A stretch of DNA of 64,000 nt from Shewanella salipaludis (GCF_012911865.1 NZ_JAAXYH010000005.1:124001-188000), one strand, 5' to 3'; shown: positions 1-9,179, counted from the stretch's first letter. Notes: generated by a model not told the origin, from the letters alone. Program-made: numbers and translations.

Positions 1-2
1 CG

Positions 3-320
3 AAGATTTTTTTCTTCCCATCAACCAGAGATGCCTGGGGTGTCGTTGCTAATGAAGCATGTGCAGCAGGTACGCCTGTGTTTACATGCCCTGTGGTTGG
101 TGCTGCCGATGAATTGGTCCTTGATGGGCATAATGGTTATATTCTTGAAGCTAATGCACAAACTTGGGCCGACAATGCCAACAGATTACTTGAAAATGCA
201 GAATTGTGGGAGAACCTGTCGGCTAATGCTATTAGATCTGTAACACCATACACATATTATAATGCAGCTTTAGGAATTATCGATGCAAGTAGATATGTAA
301 GAGGTATCGATGAAAACTAA
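3..320 (+). CDS. Glycosyltransferase family 4, C-terminal fragment
   Basis: This is the last 105 codons of a gene that begins before the window; the frame is open to the left edge. The visible part begins with FFFPSTRDAWGVVANEACAA, which matches the nucleotide-sugar binding segment of GT-B family 4 enzymes: a PS(T/L)R-like turn, then E..AAG.PV, then a D(E)LV.DG.NG loop. It would transfer a sugar from a nucleotide donor at the cytoplasmic face during exopolysaccharide repeat-unit assembly. Donor and acceptor cannot be told. Its end overlaps the next gene by 11 bases, so the two are co-transcribed. The DNA is clearly AT-rich compared with the genes after 1428. The family is confident; the specificity is unknown. 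Confidence 0.8.
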   Translation, partial: KIFFFPSTRDAWGVVANEACAAGTPVFTCPVVGAADELVLDGHNGYILEANAQTWADNANRLLENAELWENLSANAIRSVTPYTYYNAALGIIDASRYVRGIDEN

Positions 321-1431
321 AGTTTTATTTTTAATGCAGTTACCACCACCGGTTCATGGCGCTTCAATGATGAATTTATTTATCAAGAGTAGCAGCTTGA
401 TAAATGAGCAATTTAATTGTGAGTTTATAGATATATCTCCTGAAAATACAGCTTCAGGTCTTGGTAAGTTCTCATTTGAAAAAGTTTTTAAAAGCTTTAA
501 GATCGTATGTGAAGCATCAAAGGCTTATTTTAAATTTAAACCAAAATTAGTGTATGTTGCAATAAGTCCTCATGGATTAGCTTTTTACAAAGATGCGTTA
601 TCAATTTCTGTTCTAAAATTAATGGGAGCAAAGTTTGTATACCATTTGCATGGTAAAGGTATTGAAAGTGAAAGTCGAACATTTATAAAGAAGATTATCT
701 ACCGTTTGGTTTTTAAAGGAGCTGATGTTATACACTTATCTGAATGTTTACATTCGGATATTCGTGATGTACGTGATACGGATTGTGATATATATACTTT
801 GGCTAATGGTGTACCAGATCACTATGATGTTCATGCTAATGTCTCGCGCCTACCTACATTCCTATATTTATCTAATTTCATTCCATCCAAAGGAGCACAT
901 GTTTTTTTAGAGGCTATAAATAAATTGGATGATAAATACCGTGGATGTTTTAAAGTGTTGCTAGTCGGTAGTTTCAGAGATGATGATTATAAAGAAAAGT
1001 TGAAATTATCTATAGCCGAAAAGTTCCCCGAGTCAATTGAACTCGTTGGCCCTGCTTATGGTGACGACAAGGTTGAATTTCTTAATAATTCCGATGTATT
1101 TGTGTTGCCTACCAGTTATAAAAATGAATGTTTTCCTTTGTCTATATTGGAAGGTATGTGTCATTCGTTAGCAGTGGTGTCTACGTATGAAGGGGCAATA
1201 CCGAACATCATTGATGATGATAAAAATGGCAAATTATTTAATGTTGAAAATATCGATGTTTTATGTGAAATAATTCGCAATTATATAGATGATAAAGATT
1301 TATTATTAGAGCATAAGAGTGCTGCTCGTGAAAAATTTTTATCGGATTATGAAATATCTGTTTTCGAAAGCAATCTTTGTAAAATTTTGAATACAATTAC
1401 ACAAAAAAAACAAGAGCAAATCTTTTCATGA
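310..1431 (+). CDS. Glycosyltransferase family 4 (GT-B fold)
   Basis: A 373-residue glycosyltransferase of normal family length. The N-terminus carries a PPPVHGAS loop typical of the acceptor-binding domain. Residues about 267-290 hold NECFPLSILEGM, the E-x7-E donor-binding signature of family 4, followed by a GAIPNII.D loop. It should add one sugar to the undecaprenyl-linked repeat unit of the exopolysaccharide. It overlaps the upstream glycosyltransferase by 11 bases and the downstream oxidoreductase by 4 bases (ATGA), so translation is probably coupled. The gene is very AT-rich and uses many A/T-ending codons, unlike everything after 1428, which suggests separate acquisition. The sugar specificity cannot be predicted. 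Confidence 0.85.
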   Translation: MKTKVLFLMQLPPPVHGASMMNLFIKSSSLINEQFNCEFIDISPENTASGLGKFSFEKVFKSFKIVCEASKAYFKFKPKLVYVAISPHGLAFYKDALSISVLKLMGAKFVYHLHGKGIESESRTFIKKIIYRLVFKGADVIHLSECLHSDIRDVRDTDCDIYTLANGVPDHYDVHANVSRLPTFLYLSNFIPSKGAHVFLEAINKLDDKYRGCFKVLLVGSFRDDDYKEKLKLSIAEKFPESIELVGPAYGDDKVEFLNNSDVFVLPTSYKNECFPLSILEGMCHSLAVVSTYEGAIPNIIDDDKNGKLFNVENIDVLCEIIRNYIDDKDLLLEHKSAAREKFLSDYEISVFESNLCKILNTITQKKQEQIFS

Positions 1432-3602
1432 AACAAGTAACACAAACCCTTAAGACTGGAATAGTCGAAGTCAATGATGTCCCTGTGCCCGCATTAACAG
1501 ACTCCTTCGTGTTGGTGTGCAATTCGGCTTCGGTTATCAGTGCCGGCACAGAGAAAACCAAGATAGATATGGGTAAGAAAAACCTGTTGCAAAAAGCCCA
1601 GGCAAGACCCGACTTGGTCAAGCAAGTCATTCAAAAGGTACGCACCGAGGGCTTGGTTAAAACTTTTCAAACCGTCAACTCTCGGCTTAATTCACCCTCT
1701 CCCCTTGGTTACAGCTGTGCGGGTCAGGTCGTTGCCGTCGGTGGTTTGGTGGAAGGTTTGCAACCGGGCGATCGCGTAGCTTGTGGTGGCGCCGACTATG
1801 CCAACCATGCCGAGTTCGTGGCTATTCCCAAAAACCTGGTGGTAAAGGTACCGGATAATGTCACCGATGAAGAGGCGGCCTTTACCACCGTTGGCTCCAT
1901 TGCCCTGCAGGGTGTGCGTCTGTCTGAACCTAAACTGGGCGAAACCTTTTTGGTGTTAGGCCTTGGGCTACTCGGCCAGATTGCGGTACAACTGCTGCGG
2001 GCCAACGGTTGTCATGTGCTGGCAACCGATCTTGATCCTGAGCTGGTGAAAAAGGCTGAAACCTTTGGCGCTGTCGGTATCCTGCCGGGCAGCGATGTCG
2101 AGTCCGTGTGCAAGGGGATGACAGCCGGTTATGGTGTCGATGGTGTACTGGTTTGTGCAGGCACCTCGAGTAACCAACCTATCGAGCTCTGTGGCGCTGT
2201 TACTCGCAATAAAGGTCGAGTGGTGGTGGTTGGCGCCGTGCGTATGGATATCCCCAGGGAAGATTACTTTAAGAAGGAGATCAGTGTCGTGATCTCACGC
2301 TCCTATGGCCCGGGTCGTTATGATCCTAGCTATGAAGAGAGTGGTCTCGATTACCCGCTGGCTTATGTTCGTTTTACCGAGCAGCGCAATATGCAAACCT
2401 TCCTCGAATTGGTGTCCCAGGGCAAGCTGGACTTACAGTCCCTGATCACCCACAGGTTCAAGGTTGAGAATGCCGCCGATGCCTATGCGTTAATCGAAGG
2501 CGCCAAGAGCGAACCCTACCTTGGCATTGTGATGAATTATTCGGCGAAACCAACCCAAACTCTGTCAGGCCGGATAGGCACGGCTTCCAAGCCGATGAAT
2601 AAAGACAAGTTGGGGTTATCTTTCTTTGGCGCCGGTAACTATGCTACTGCGAGTCTTTTACCTCCGCTACGTGATTCGGGTAAGGCAGACTTCAGAGGTC
2701 TGGTTACTGCCAGTGGTCGCACGGCCCAAGGCGTGGCAACTCAGTTTGGTTTTCAATTCTGCGCCGGTCAGTTTAGCGAATTGCTCACCGATGACACAGA
2801 CGTGATCTTGGTTAACACCCGCCACGATACTCACGCGACTTCAGTTATCTCGGCTTTGAATGGTGGCAAGCATGTGTACGTAGAAAAACCCATCGCCTTG
2901 TCGGTCGAAGAGTTACAGGCCATCCATCAGGCACATCAGAAGCAAGAAGAGTGTCAGGTTATGGTGGGCTTTAACCGTCGTTTTGCCCCAGCTACCCAGG
3001 AAGTGAAAAAGCATTTCGAGGGTGTGAATAGTCCCTTAGTCGTCAACATTCGTGTCAACGCCGGTAGTATTCCCGCGGATCATTGGATCCAGGATCCTGC
3101 AATCGGAGGCGGTCGTATCATAGGGGAGGGGTGCCATTTCATCGATTTAGCGGCTGCGATTGTCGGCCAAAATGCCAAATCGGTATATTGCATTGGCACG
3201 GCAAAGGCAAATAAATCCGCCATGCTCAACGACAATGTGATCATTAGCATGACCTTTGACGATGGCAGTATCGCCAATATTTGTTATTCGGCTGATGGCT
3301 CAAAAGCCATGCAAAAAGAGTATGTTGAAGTATTCGGTGGCGGTAGGTCGGCAATCATCAATGACTTTAAAGACGTTACTCTGTTCGAAGGCGACGCCAA
3401 GGTCTATGTCAAGAAGGGCTCGACCCAGGACAAGGGCCAGAAAGCCATGTTGAGTTTGTGGCTCGATGGGCTCGTTGCGGGTCAACCTTGCGTGAGTTAC
3501 GAATGCCTGATGGCAAGCAGCCTCGCCACCATTATGGCAGTAGAGTCTATGACCATAGGCGCGCCGCTTATGATCGATTTACGTATTCTTAACCGGGACT
3601 GA
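1428..3602 (+). CDS. Bi-domain oxidoreductase (zinc-type dehydrogenase fused to Gfo/Idh/MocA)
   Basis: A 724-residue two-domain enzyme. Residues 1 to about 370 resemble a medium-chain alcohol dehydrogenase with a Rossmann loop LVLGLGLLGQ near residue 174. Residues from about 392 form a second Rossmann enzyme with FFGAGNYATAS near 396 and the EKPIALS signature of Gfo/Idh/MocA dehydrogenases near 485. Such fusions are common in polysaccharide and O-antigen clusters, where they are thought to oxidise or epimerise a sugar or sugar nucleotide; the substrate is unproven. The ATG overlaps the upstream stop as ATGA, and the stop overlaps the next ATG as TGATG. Composition becomes GC-richer exactly here. 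Confidence 0.85.
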   Translation: MKQVTQTLKTGIVEVNDVPVPALTDSFVLVCNSASVISAGTEKTKIDMGKKNLLQKAQARPDLVKQVIQKVRTEGLVKTFQTVNSRLNSPSPLGYSCAGQVVAVGGLVEGLQPGDRVACGGADYANHAEFVAIPKNLVVKVPDNVTDEEAAFTTVGSIALQGVRLSEPKLGETFLVLGLGLLGQIAVQLLRANGCHVLATDLDPELVKKAETFGAVGILPGSDVESVCKGMTAGYGVDGVLVCAGTSSNQPIELCGAVTRNKGRVVVVGAVRMDIPREDYFKKEISVVISRSYGPGRYDPSYEESGLDYPLAYVRFTEQRNMQTFLELVSQGKLDLQSLITHRFKVENAADAYALIEGAKSEPYLGIVMNYSAKPTQTLSGRIGTASKPMNKDKLGLSFFGAGNYATASLLPPLRDSGKADFRGLVTASGRTAQGVATQFGFQFCAGQFSELLTDDTDVILVNTRHDTHATSVISALNGGKHVYVEKPIALSVEELQAIHQAHQKQEECQVMVGFNRRFAPATQEVKKHFEGVNSPLVVNIRVNAGSIPADHWIQDPAIGGGRIIGEGCHFIDLAAAIVGQNAKSVYCIGTAKANKSAMLNDNVIISMTFDDGSIANICYSADGSKAMQKEYVEVFGGGRSAIINDFKDVTLFEGDAKVYVKKGSTQDKGQKAMLSLWLDGLVAGQPCVSYECLMASSLATIMAVESMTIGAPLMIDLRILNRD

Positions 3603-4786
3603 TGAGTTCTATGGATTTGATTAGCTTAAATCGGCATCTATTGGGCAATGCCGGCAAAAATAACTTTGCGGGCTATGATCCCTTCGATGGCCTCAACAGT
3701 GGTTTATTCAGGTTGTTCCCCAGGTTAAAGCAGGGCCTGTTTGGTCTGGCCTGGATACAGCTCAATAAACGCTCGGTATTGAATTTACGGCCCTTGTTGG
3801 CTGTGCCCAAGGGACGCAATCCCAAGGGCATAGCGCTGTTTATCTTGGGCATGCTGGAGGATTATCATCGTACCCAAGACGAAGGGTATCTTGTGCAGGC
3901 AAGGGAGTTGGCGGATTGGCTCCAGAGTCAGCAAAGCGATGTCAGCGTATGGCAGCATGCCTGCTGGGGTTACCATTTCGACTGGAATGCCAGGGCGTTT
4001 TTCGTGCCCAAGGGTAAGCCCAATGTGATCACTACTATCTATGTGGCACAGGCGCTGTTTGCCTTGTTTCAGGCGACCCAAGAGAAGCGTTATCGGGACT
4101 TGGCCTTCGATGCGGCCCACTTTATCGTCAAGACTTTGTATACCGAACACGAAGGGCGAAAGTTCTTTGCTTACATTCCGGGTGAGACCGCCTTCGTGCA
4201 TAACGCCAGCCTGTGGGGAGCGGCTTGGGTCGCCCGGGTGGCGGCCGAGACTGGCAACCATGAATATGCCCAAATGGCGCTGACTGTGGCCCGACAATCT
4301 GTGGCCTTGCAGGAAGTCAATGGCTCTTGGGTGTATGGGGCGCGTCATCATCATCAGTTTATCGATGGTTTTCATACAGGTTATAACCTGGAGGCGCTGC
4401 ATTCGTTACAACAGGCGCTGGGGACTGATGAGTTTGACGAGGCTATTCAACTTGGGTTGGCCTATTACAAGGCTGAGTTGTTCGATGAGGATGGCACGGC
4501 AAGGTACTATCAGAACAACCGCTACCCGCTGGATATGCATTCGGTTGCCCAGGCAATGATTACCCTGCTGAGGGTGGGTGGAGCAAAGGAGGATCTTGCC
4601 CTTGCCCGTCGGGTGCTGGATTGCAGTATCCGCCAGATGTACCAGCCCGCCAAGGGACGCTTTAGCTATCAGAAGCATAAATTTTTCAGCAATAAGATCA
4701 ATTACATGCGCTGGACCCAGGCCTGGGTCTACTACTCTTTCGCTTATTTTAATCGTGTGACTCAGGATGCAGATGCAAACCATTAA
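3602..4786 (+). CDS. Uncharacterised polysaccharide-locus protein, likely alpha-helical barrel
   Basis: A 394-residue soluble protein with no signal peptide. It consists of regularly spaced amphipathic helices with aromatic-rich turns (WGYHFDWNARAFF near 123, HNASLWGAAW near 200, GARHHHQFIDGFHTGYN near 247). That periodicity resembles the (alpha/alpha)6 toroid of six-hairpin glycosidases and epimerases, which is my best structural guess. I do not recognise catalytic residues well enough to assign a reaction. It overlaps the preceding oxidoreductase by one base and the following glycosyltransferase by 20 bases, so it belongs to the same polysaccharide operon. It may modify or isomerise a sugar in the repeat unit. 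Confidence 0.65.
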   Translation: MSSMDLISLNRHLLGNAGKNNFAGYDPFDGLNSGLFRLFPRLKQGLFGLAWIQLNKRSVLNLRPLLAVPKGRNPKGIALFILGMLEDYHRTQDEGYLVQARELADWLQSQQSDVSVWQHACWGYHFDWNARAFFVPKGKPNVITTIYVAQALFALFQATQEKRYRDLAFDAAHFIVKTLYTEHEGRKFFAYIPGETAFVHNASLWGAAWVARVAAETGNHEYAQMALTVARQSVALQEVNGSWVYGARHHHQFIDGFHTGYNLEALHSLQQALGTDEFDEAIQLGLAYYKAELFDEDGTARYYQNNRYPLDMHSVAQAMITLLRVGGAKEDLALARRVLDCSIRQMYQPAKGRFSYQKHKFFSNKINYMRWTQAWVYYSFAYFNRVTQDADANH

Positions 4787-5519
4787 TTTTCTCGATACCC
4801 GGATGCATAACGCCACCATGGCTGAAACAGTGGCCCATATTGCCGATGCGGTGAGCCAAGGCAAGTTTACCCAGCATGTGGTTGTCAATGTCGCCAAGTT
4901 GGTGCATATGCAGACGGATCCCCAGTTGGCCGAATCCGTATCCTCCTGTGACATAGTCAATATCGATGGCATGGGGGTGGTATGGGGCGCGAGGTTTCTG
5001 GGTCATCATGTGCCCGAGCGCGTCGCCGGTGTCGATCTGTTTCATAACTTGTTGGCCATGGGCGCGCAGCGGGGCTTTCCTGTGTTTTTGCTGGGCGCCA
5101 CCGAGGAAGTCGTCTCGAAAACGGCAGACAGGGTGAAGGCACTTTACCCTGGAGTGCAGCTTGCCGGTTTCCATCATGGTTACTTTTTCAATGAAGAAGG
5201 CAAGGACGAGAGGGCTGTAGTGGAGAAGATCCGCGCCTCGGGCGCCAGAATGTTGTTCGTGGCCATCACTTCGCCGAAGAAGGAAAACTTTATCAACAAG
5301 TGGCGCGATAAGTTGGGGGTCGATTTTGTGATGGGCGTCGGCGGCACTTTCGATGTGGTGGCAGGCAAGGTCAAACGTGCGCCTGTGTGGATGCAAAACG
5401 CCGGCCTGGAATGGCTTTATCGGGTGATGCAGGAGCCGGGCCGCATGTGGAAACGCTATCTGGTCACCAATAGCAAGTTCGCTTGGTTGTTGCTGAAAGA
5501 AAAGTGTGCATCTCGATAA
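4767..5519 (+). CDS. WecG/TagA/CpsF family glycosyltransferase
   Basis: A 250-residue enzyme of the usual length for this family, which transfers N-acetylmannosamine-like sugars (in WecG and TagA) to undecaprenyl-diphosphate-GlcNAc. The family signature is present: VNIDGMGVVWGARFLG near residues 67-82, then DLFHNLL, VFLLGATEE near 108, and the C-terminal AP.WMQNAGLEW.YR..QEP block near 208-235 that ends in RMWKRY. The start lies inside the upstream gene; a second ATG two codons later (4773) is equally possible. It is the last gene of the first polysaccharide operon. The family call is firm; the sugar is not. Confidence 0.9.
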   Translation: MQMQTINFLDTRMHNATMAETVAHIADAVSQGKFTQHVVVNVAKLVHMQTDPQLAESVSSCDIVNIDGMGVVWGARFLGHHVPERVAGVDLFHNLLAMGAQRGFPVFLLGATEEVVSKTADRVKALYPGVQLAGFHHGYFFNEEGKDERAVVEKIRASGARMLFVAITSPKKENFINKWRDKLGVDFVMGVGGTFDVVAGKVKRAPVWMQNAGLEWLYRVMQEPGRMWKRYLVTNSKFAWLLLKEKCASR

Positions 5520-6013
5520 GATGTCGTTTTGGCAATAAGCCGTGAGTCACAGCTTCATCTGCTCCGCTTATTTTCAGTTTATCTTTTGAGAAATACTTCA
5601 TGTGGCTGACCTATTCAGCATCTGTATCCCGGCGCAGTTTAGACGCTAGCCCATGGTCACTGCTAATGTAGAAGCTTGTGTATGATGCACCCATTAGATT
5701 GCCGAGCCTTATTCTGTTATTTGGAGCGGACTCTAAGGTTGGCCCTTTAGATTGATGTCTTTTTAGGCAATCCTGTTGGCGTTTCCTTCTATGCTTTGCC
5801 TTAAGCTTGTCAGTTGGACTTGTGAGCAAAATTGTCTTATGACATCAGTTTCGCGTTTAAGTCATTTTGTTGACAATGCACGATGTGAAGCTGTTTTATT
5901 GACGATTTTAGGCTGGTGCCACTTTTTTGTTGCTGTGAAAACAGGTATCATTCCACACTATTAATTTGGGTATTGTTCAAGGATTATGAACGTCACCAGG
6001 GAGGAACCGTAAT
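5520..6013. other. Non-coding gap between the two polysaccharide operons
   Basis: No convincing gene is seen in these 494 bases; the short ORFs present look random. A candidate sigma-70 promoter for the downstream operon is TTGACA at 5870-5875 with a weak TTTTAT -10 at 5894-5899 (18-base spacer). GATTGCC at 5697-5703 and GGCAATC at 5766-5772 could pair over a distance and may be part of a leader structure. I looked for a JUMPstart/ops element (GGCGGTAGC core), which often precedes polysaccharide operons, and found none. Confidence 0.5.
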
Positions 6014-7414
6014 ATGACAGGGCCGTCAAATTTCAAGTTTGAAAATAATAGTTTTTCTTTCCTATACCGCTTCATCGATGTGCTGATCCTCGGGATGGCG
6101 TTAGCCACCATGCTGGTGCTTTATGGTGTCGAGCTCGATCGCAGCTATCTGTTGTTACTGGCGGTAGAGTTGTTTTTATTCACCTACCTGGCTGAGTCTG
6201 CACAACTCTACAAATCATGGCGGATTGGGCGTTTCTCGCGAATGATTTGGTCTCTGTCCGGCATACTCCTGTTGTCATTCTTTTTGATCGTGGCCGCGCT
6301 ATTCATTCTCAAAGAAGGCGAGACCTATTCCCGGGTCGTGATACTGGGGTGGTTTCTTTGTGCCTGGTTCATTCTGGTTGCCTGGCGAGTCACGGCGAAA
6401 GCCATTAAAACCTATCGACGTCAGCATGGCTTGAGCATGCAGAAGGTGGCCATCATAGGCTTGACCCACTCGAGCATGGAACTGCATCGCCAGATCGAGG
6501 AAAATATCGAGTTGGGGTTCGACTGTGTTGGTTTCTTCGATGATCGTGACGCAGAGCGCTTGAAAGAGTTTGACCCGCAACTTATTGCCGGTTCTATTGA
6601 GGATGCCGTCGCCTTGGCTCGCCGCGGTGCAGTGGCCAAGTTATACCTGTGTTTGCCCATATGGGCCGAGAAGCGGATCGCCACTATTATACAGGCGCTC
6701 GGTGATACTACCGTAGACGTGCTATTGATCCCGGATTTTATGCTTAAGAACCTGATGCATGCGCGTATTGGCAGCGTGGGTGAGATAGATACTATCAGCG
6801 TGTTCGAGTCGCCGCTTAATGGTATGAAAGACTTTTATAAACGCAGCTTCGATATCCTATTCAGTATTTGTGTCTTGCTCGCCATTGCCCCCTTGTTGGT
6901 CATTATCGCCCTTGGGATTAAATTGACCTCGCGGGGCCCGGTATTATTTCATCAGGATCGCTATGGGCTGGATGGAAAGCGGATTGGTGTTTATAAATTT
7001 CGCTCCATGACTGTGGCTGAAAATGGTGATAAAGTGACTCAGGCGACGAGGGGGGACAGACGTATTACGCCATTCGGTGCTTTTTTGCGTCGCACTTCCT
7101 TGGATGAACTACCCCAATTTTTCAATGTGTTGATGGGCGATATGTCGGTCGTCGGTCCCCGTCCCCATGCCGTGGCACATAATGAAGAATACCGCCAGCT
7201 GGTGAACTATTACATGTTGCGTCATAAGGTGCGCCCCGGCATTACCGGCTGGGCTCAGGTGAATGGCTGGCGTGGCGAAACCGATACCTTGGAAAAGATG
7301 GAAAAAAGAATCGAGTATGATTTGGCCTATATTCGCAACTGGTCGTTGTGGTTGGATATAAAAATCGTCTATATGACGTTTTTTACGGGTTTTACCAATA
7401 AAAATGCGTATTAA
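6014..7414 (+). CDS. Undecaprenyl-phosphate glucose phosphotransferase (WcaJ/VpsL-like)
   Basis: A 466-residue polyprenyl glycosylphosphotransferase that starts repeat-unit synthesis by moving hexose-1-phosphate, typically glucose-1-P, onto undecaprenyl phosphate in the inner membrane. Four transmembrane segments occupy roughly residues 15-130, followed by a CoA-binding-like domain (about 145-260). The catalytic domain begins near 273 with FYKRSFDILFS and contains KFRSM, RRTSLDELPQ, GDMSVVGPRP and RPGITGWAQV, which match the family. A strong ribosome site, GGAGGAA, sits 7 bases before the ATG. It is the first gene of the second operon. Gene order from here on resembles Vibrio VPS-II, where VpsL holds this position. 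Confidence 0.93.
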   Translation: MTGPSNFKFENNSFSFLYRFIDVLILGMALATMLVLYGVELDRSYLLLLAVELFLFTYLAESAQLYKSWRIGRFSRMIWSLSGILLLSFFLIVAALFILKEGETYSRVVILGWFLCAWFILVAWRVTAKAIKTYRRQHGLSMQKVAIIGLTHSSMELHRQIEENIELGFDCVGFFDDRDAERLKEFDPQLIAGSIEDAVALARRGAVAKLYLCLPIWAEKRIATIIQALGDTTVDVLLIPDFMLKNLMHARIGSVGEIDTISVFESPLNGMKDFYKRSFDILFSICVLLAIAPLLVIIALGIKLTSRGPVLFHQDRYGLDGKRIGVYKFRSMTVAENGDKVTQATRGDRRITPFGAFLRRTSLDELPQFFNVLMGDMSVVGPRPHAVAHNEEYRQLVNYYMLRHKVRPGITGWAQVNGWRGETDTLEKMEKRIEYDLAYIRNWSLWLDIKIVYMTFFTGFTNKNAY

Positions 7415-7429
7415 CTGGGTAACTAAAGT

Positions 7430-7469
7430 ATGAATCAAGGAATTAAAAAATGAACCAAGGAATTAAATT
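7430..7469 (+). repeat. 20-bp tandem duplication of a gene start, with a mini-ORF
   Basis: Bases 7430-7449 and 7450-7469 are two copies of the same 20-base unit with 3 mismatches. The second copy is the first codons of the outer-membrane barrel gene. The first contains its own ATG and would encode MNQGIKK, stopping in a TGA that overlaps the real ATG (AATGA at 7449-7453). The AAGGA in the upstream copy serves as the ribosome site of the real start. It looks like a small slippage duplication that created a seven-codon leader peptide. Confidence 0.75.
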
Positions 7470-8652
7470 ATGTATCCTGGCCCTGAGCAGCGGCTGCACC
7501 CTGCTTGCCGGTCAAGTTGCCGCGCAGGATGGACAGCAAGGGGCTATCACTACCGCATCAGGCATAGATCTGATCCCAGGACTGAATTCCAAGTTGAAAC
7601 ACGATGACAACATCGCCAGCAGCAGTGCCAACGAAGAAGAGAGTTGGGTACTCGAGGTCACACCTGCGTTGAGGGCACAACTACTGCGCGGTGCTGATCA
7701 GTACAGCCTGGATGTTGCCGTGGCAGCTGGTCGTTACTTCAGCAGCAGTGACGATGATTATGTCGATTTCCGCCTGGGTGGGGATGCCGCCGTCGAATTG
7801 AATCAGAGCAACAGGTTCAACCTCAATGCCCTATGGTTGAAAGGCCATGAAGACAGGGGTACCGGGGTATCCGAGGGCGCGGGTAATGCGCAGGATGAAC
7901 CCAACAAGTTCACCAGTTATGACCTGGGTGGCTATTACGAGTATGGTGCCATGACGACTCCGGCGCGCATCAGATTGAATGCCAAGCTTCACGATAAAGA
8001 CTATACCAACTTCGAGGCCGTGACCCGCTACAAAGACTATGCCTCTTATGCCTTGGGTACTGCCTTCTATTATGACACCCGGGCTAACACCAGCCTGGTT
8101 GCCGAAGTCAGCCAGGAAAACATCAGTTACGATGAAATCGACCCAAGCGGCGATCGCGATAACAGCAGCCGTGACTATAAGTTGGGTGTCGACTGGCAGG
8201 CTACCGCCGCCACCGCAGGTAGTTTCCGTATCGGTTACCAACAGAAAGACTTCGATAATCAAGCCCGTGAAGACTTTGGCGGTTTAGCCTGGTTGCTCAG
8301 TGTCACATGGCAACCCCTGACGTACTCGACGCTGCAGTTGAATTCGGGTCGTAAGGCGAAAGATCCCAGCACAGATGGCGATTATATTCGTGAGACCAGT
8401 TATGGCATTAACTGGACCCATGAGTGGTCACCCATCTGGTCAACAGATGCAGGTTTCAGCCGGATGAAAGAAGCTTATACCGGCATAGATCGTGATGATA
8501 CCCTCGATAGCTTCAACCTTTCTGTGACCTACGCCGCAGCGCGTTGGTTGACCATGAAAGCCGGTGTCGATATCTCCGACAAGAGTTCCACGGTTGAAAA
8601 CATCAAGTTTGACAAGAATGTGTTCTACCTTAGCGCGAACATGACACTCTAG
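7450..8652 (+). CDS. Outer-membrane beta-barrel protein of exopolysaccharide operon (EpsL/VpsM-like)
   Basis: A 400-residue protein with a signal peptide (cleavage probably after GQVAA near residue 25). The rest is alternating hydrophobic and polar beta-strand patterns rich in Tyr, Asp and Asn, ending in FYLSANMTL, where a terminal hydrophobic beta-strand is expected for BAM-dependent barrels. Such barrels sit next to Wza-type exporters in VPS-like and EpsL-type operons and may help polymer pass the outer membrane; the exact role is not established. It is 35 bases after the initiating transferase and 8 bases before the exporter gene, clearly in the same operon. The start uses AAGGA within the duplicated leader. 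Confidence 0.75.
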   Translation: MNQGIKLCILALSSGCTLLAGQVAAQDGQQGAITTASGIDLIPGLNSKLKHDDNIASSSANEEESWVLEVTPALRAQLLRGADQYSLDVAVAAGRYFSSSDDDYVDFRLGGDAAVELNQSNRFNLNALWLKGHEDRGTGVSEGAGNAQDEPNKFTSYDLGGYYEYGAMTTPARIRLNAKLHDKDYTNFEAVTRYKDYASYALGTAFYYDTRANTSLVAEVSQENISYDEIDPSGDRDNSSRDYKLGVDWQATAATAGSFRIGYQQKDFDNQAREDFGGLAWLLSVTWQPLTYSTLQLNSGRKAKDPSTDGDYIRETSYGINWTHEWSPIWSTDAGFSRMKEAYTGIDRDDTLDSFNLSVTYAAARWLTMKAGVDISDKSSTVENIKFDKNVFYLSANMTL

Positions 8653-8660
8653 GAATTGAC

Positions 8661-9179
8661 ATGCGATTTGTAGTACTGATGCTGATCCTGTGCCTGGGAT
8701 GCGTTAACGCCCAGGCAGCTGATAACAGCTATAAACTGGGACCGGGCGATGAAATCGTGATCAAGGTCTATGGTGAGGAGGGGCTGGAGCTGGATACCCA
8801 GCTGACCGACAGTGGCACGGTAAACTACCCGTTTCTGGGGACCTTACAACTGCGCGGCTTGACCATCAAGGATGTGGAGCAGCTGGTATATAACGGCCTC
8901 AAGGGCGATTATCTGGTTGAGCCCAATGTGTATGTGGGCATAGTCCAATACCGGCCCTTCTATATCCATGGCGAGGTGAAAAAGCCCGGCGGTTATCCTT
9001 ATCAGCCGGGGATGACCGTCAACCAGGCGATAGCCCTGGCCGGCGGCCTCACCGAGCGAGCCTCCCAGGATAAGATTTATATCTCCCGGGAAGGCGCCAA
9101 GACACAGAGTGAAAACGGTTCCATCAACAGCAAGATAAGCGCCGGTGACACCATTATCATAGAGCAGAGATTTTTTTAA
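8661..9179 (+). CDS. Short Wza-like polysaccharide export protein
   Basis: A 172-residue periplasmic or outer-membrane export protein. After a signal peptide (cleavage near NAQA-AD, residue 20) comes a polysaccharide-export domain beginning YKLGPGDEIVIKVYGEE and one SLBB domain (PFYIHGEVKKPGGYPYQPG near 97). It is about half the length of E. coli Wza and lacks the C-terminal membrane-spanning helix, as in VpsN-like proteins. The Cys in LCLGC lacks a proper lipobox because position -3 is Cys, so lipidation is doubtful. The neighbouring beta-barrel could supply the outer-membrane pore. Its stop overlaps the next ATG (TAATG). Confidence 0.87.
   Translation: MRFVVLMLILCLGCVNAQAADNSYKLGPGDEIVIKVYGEEGLELDTQLTDSGTVNYPFLGTLQLRGLTIKDVEQLVYNGLKGDYLVEPNVYVGIVQYRPFYIHGEVKKPGGYPYQPGMTVNQAIALAGGLTERASQDKIYISREGAKTQSENGSINSKISAGDTIIIEQRFF

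Noticed and set aside
5520..6013. JUMPstart/ops element expected before a polysaccharide operon.
   Set aside because: No GGCGGTAGC-like core was found on the plus strand.
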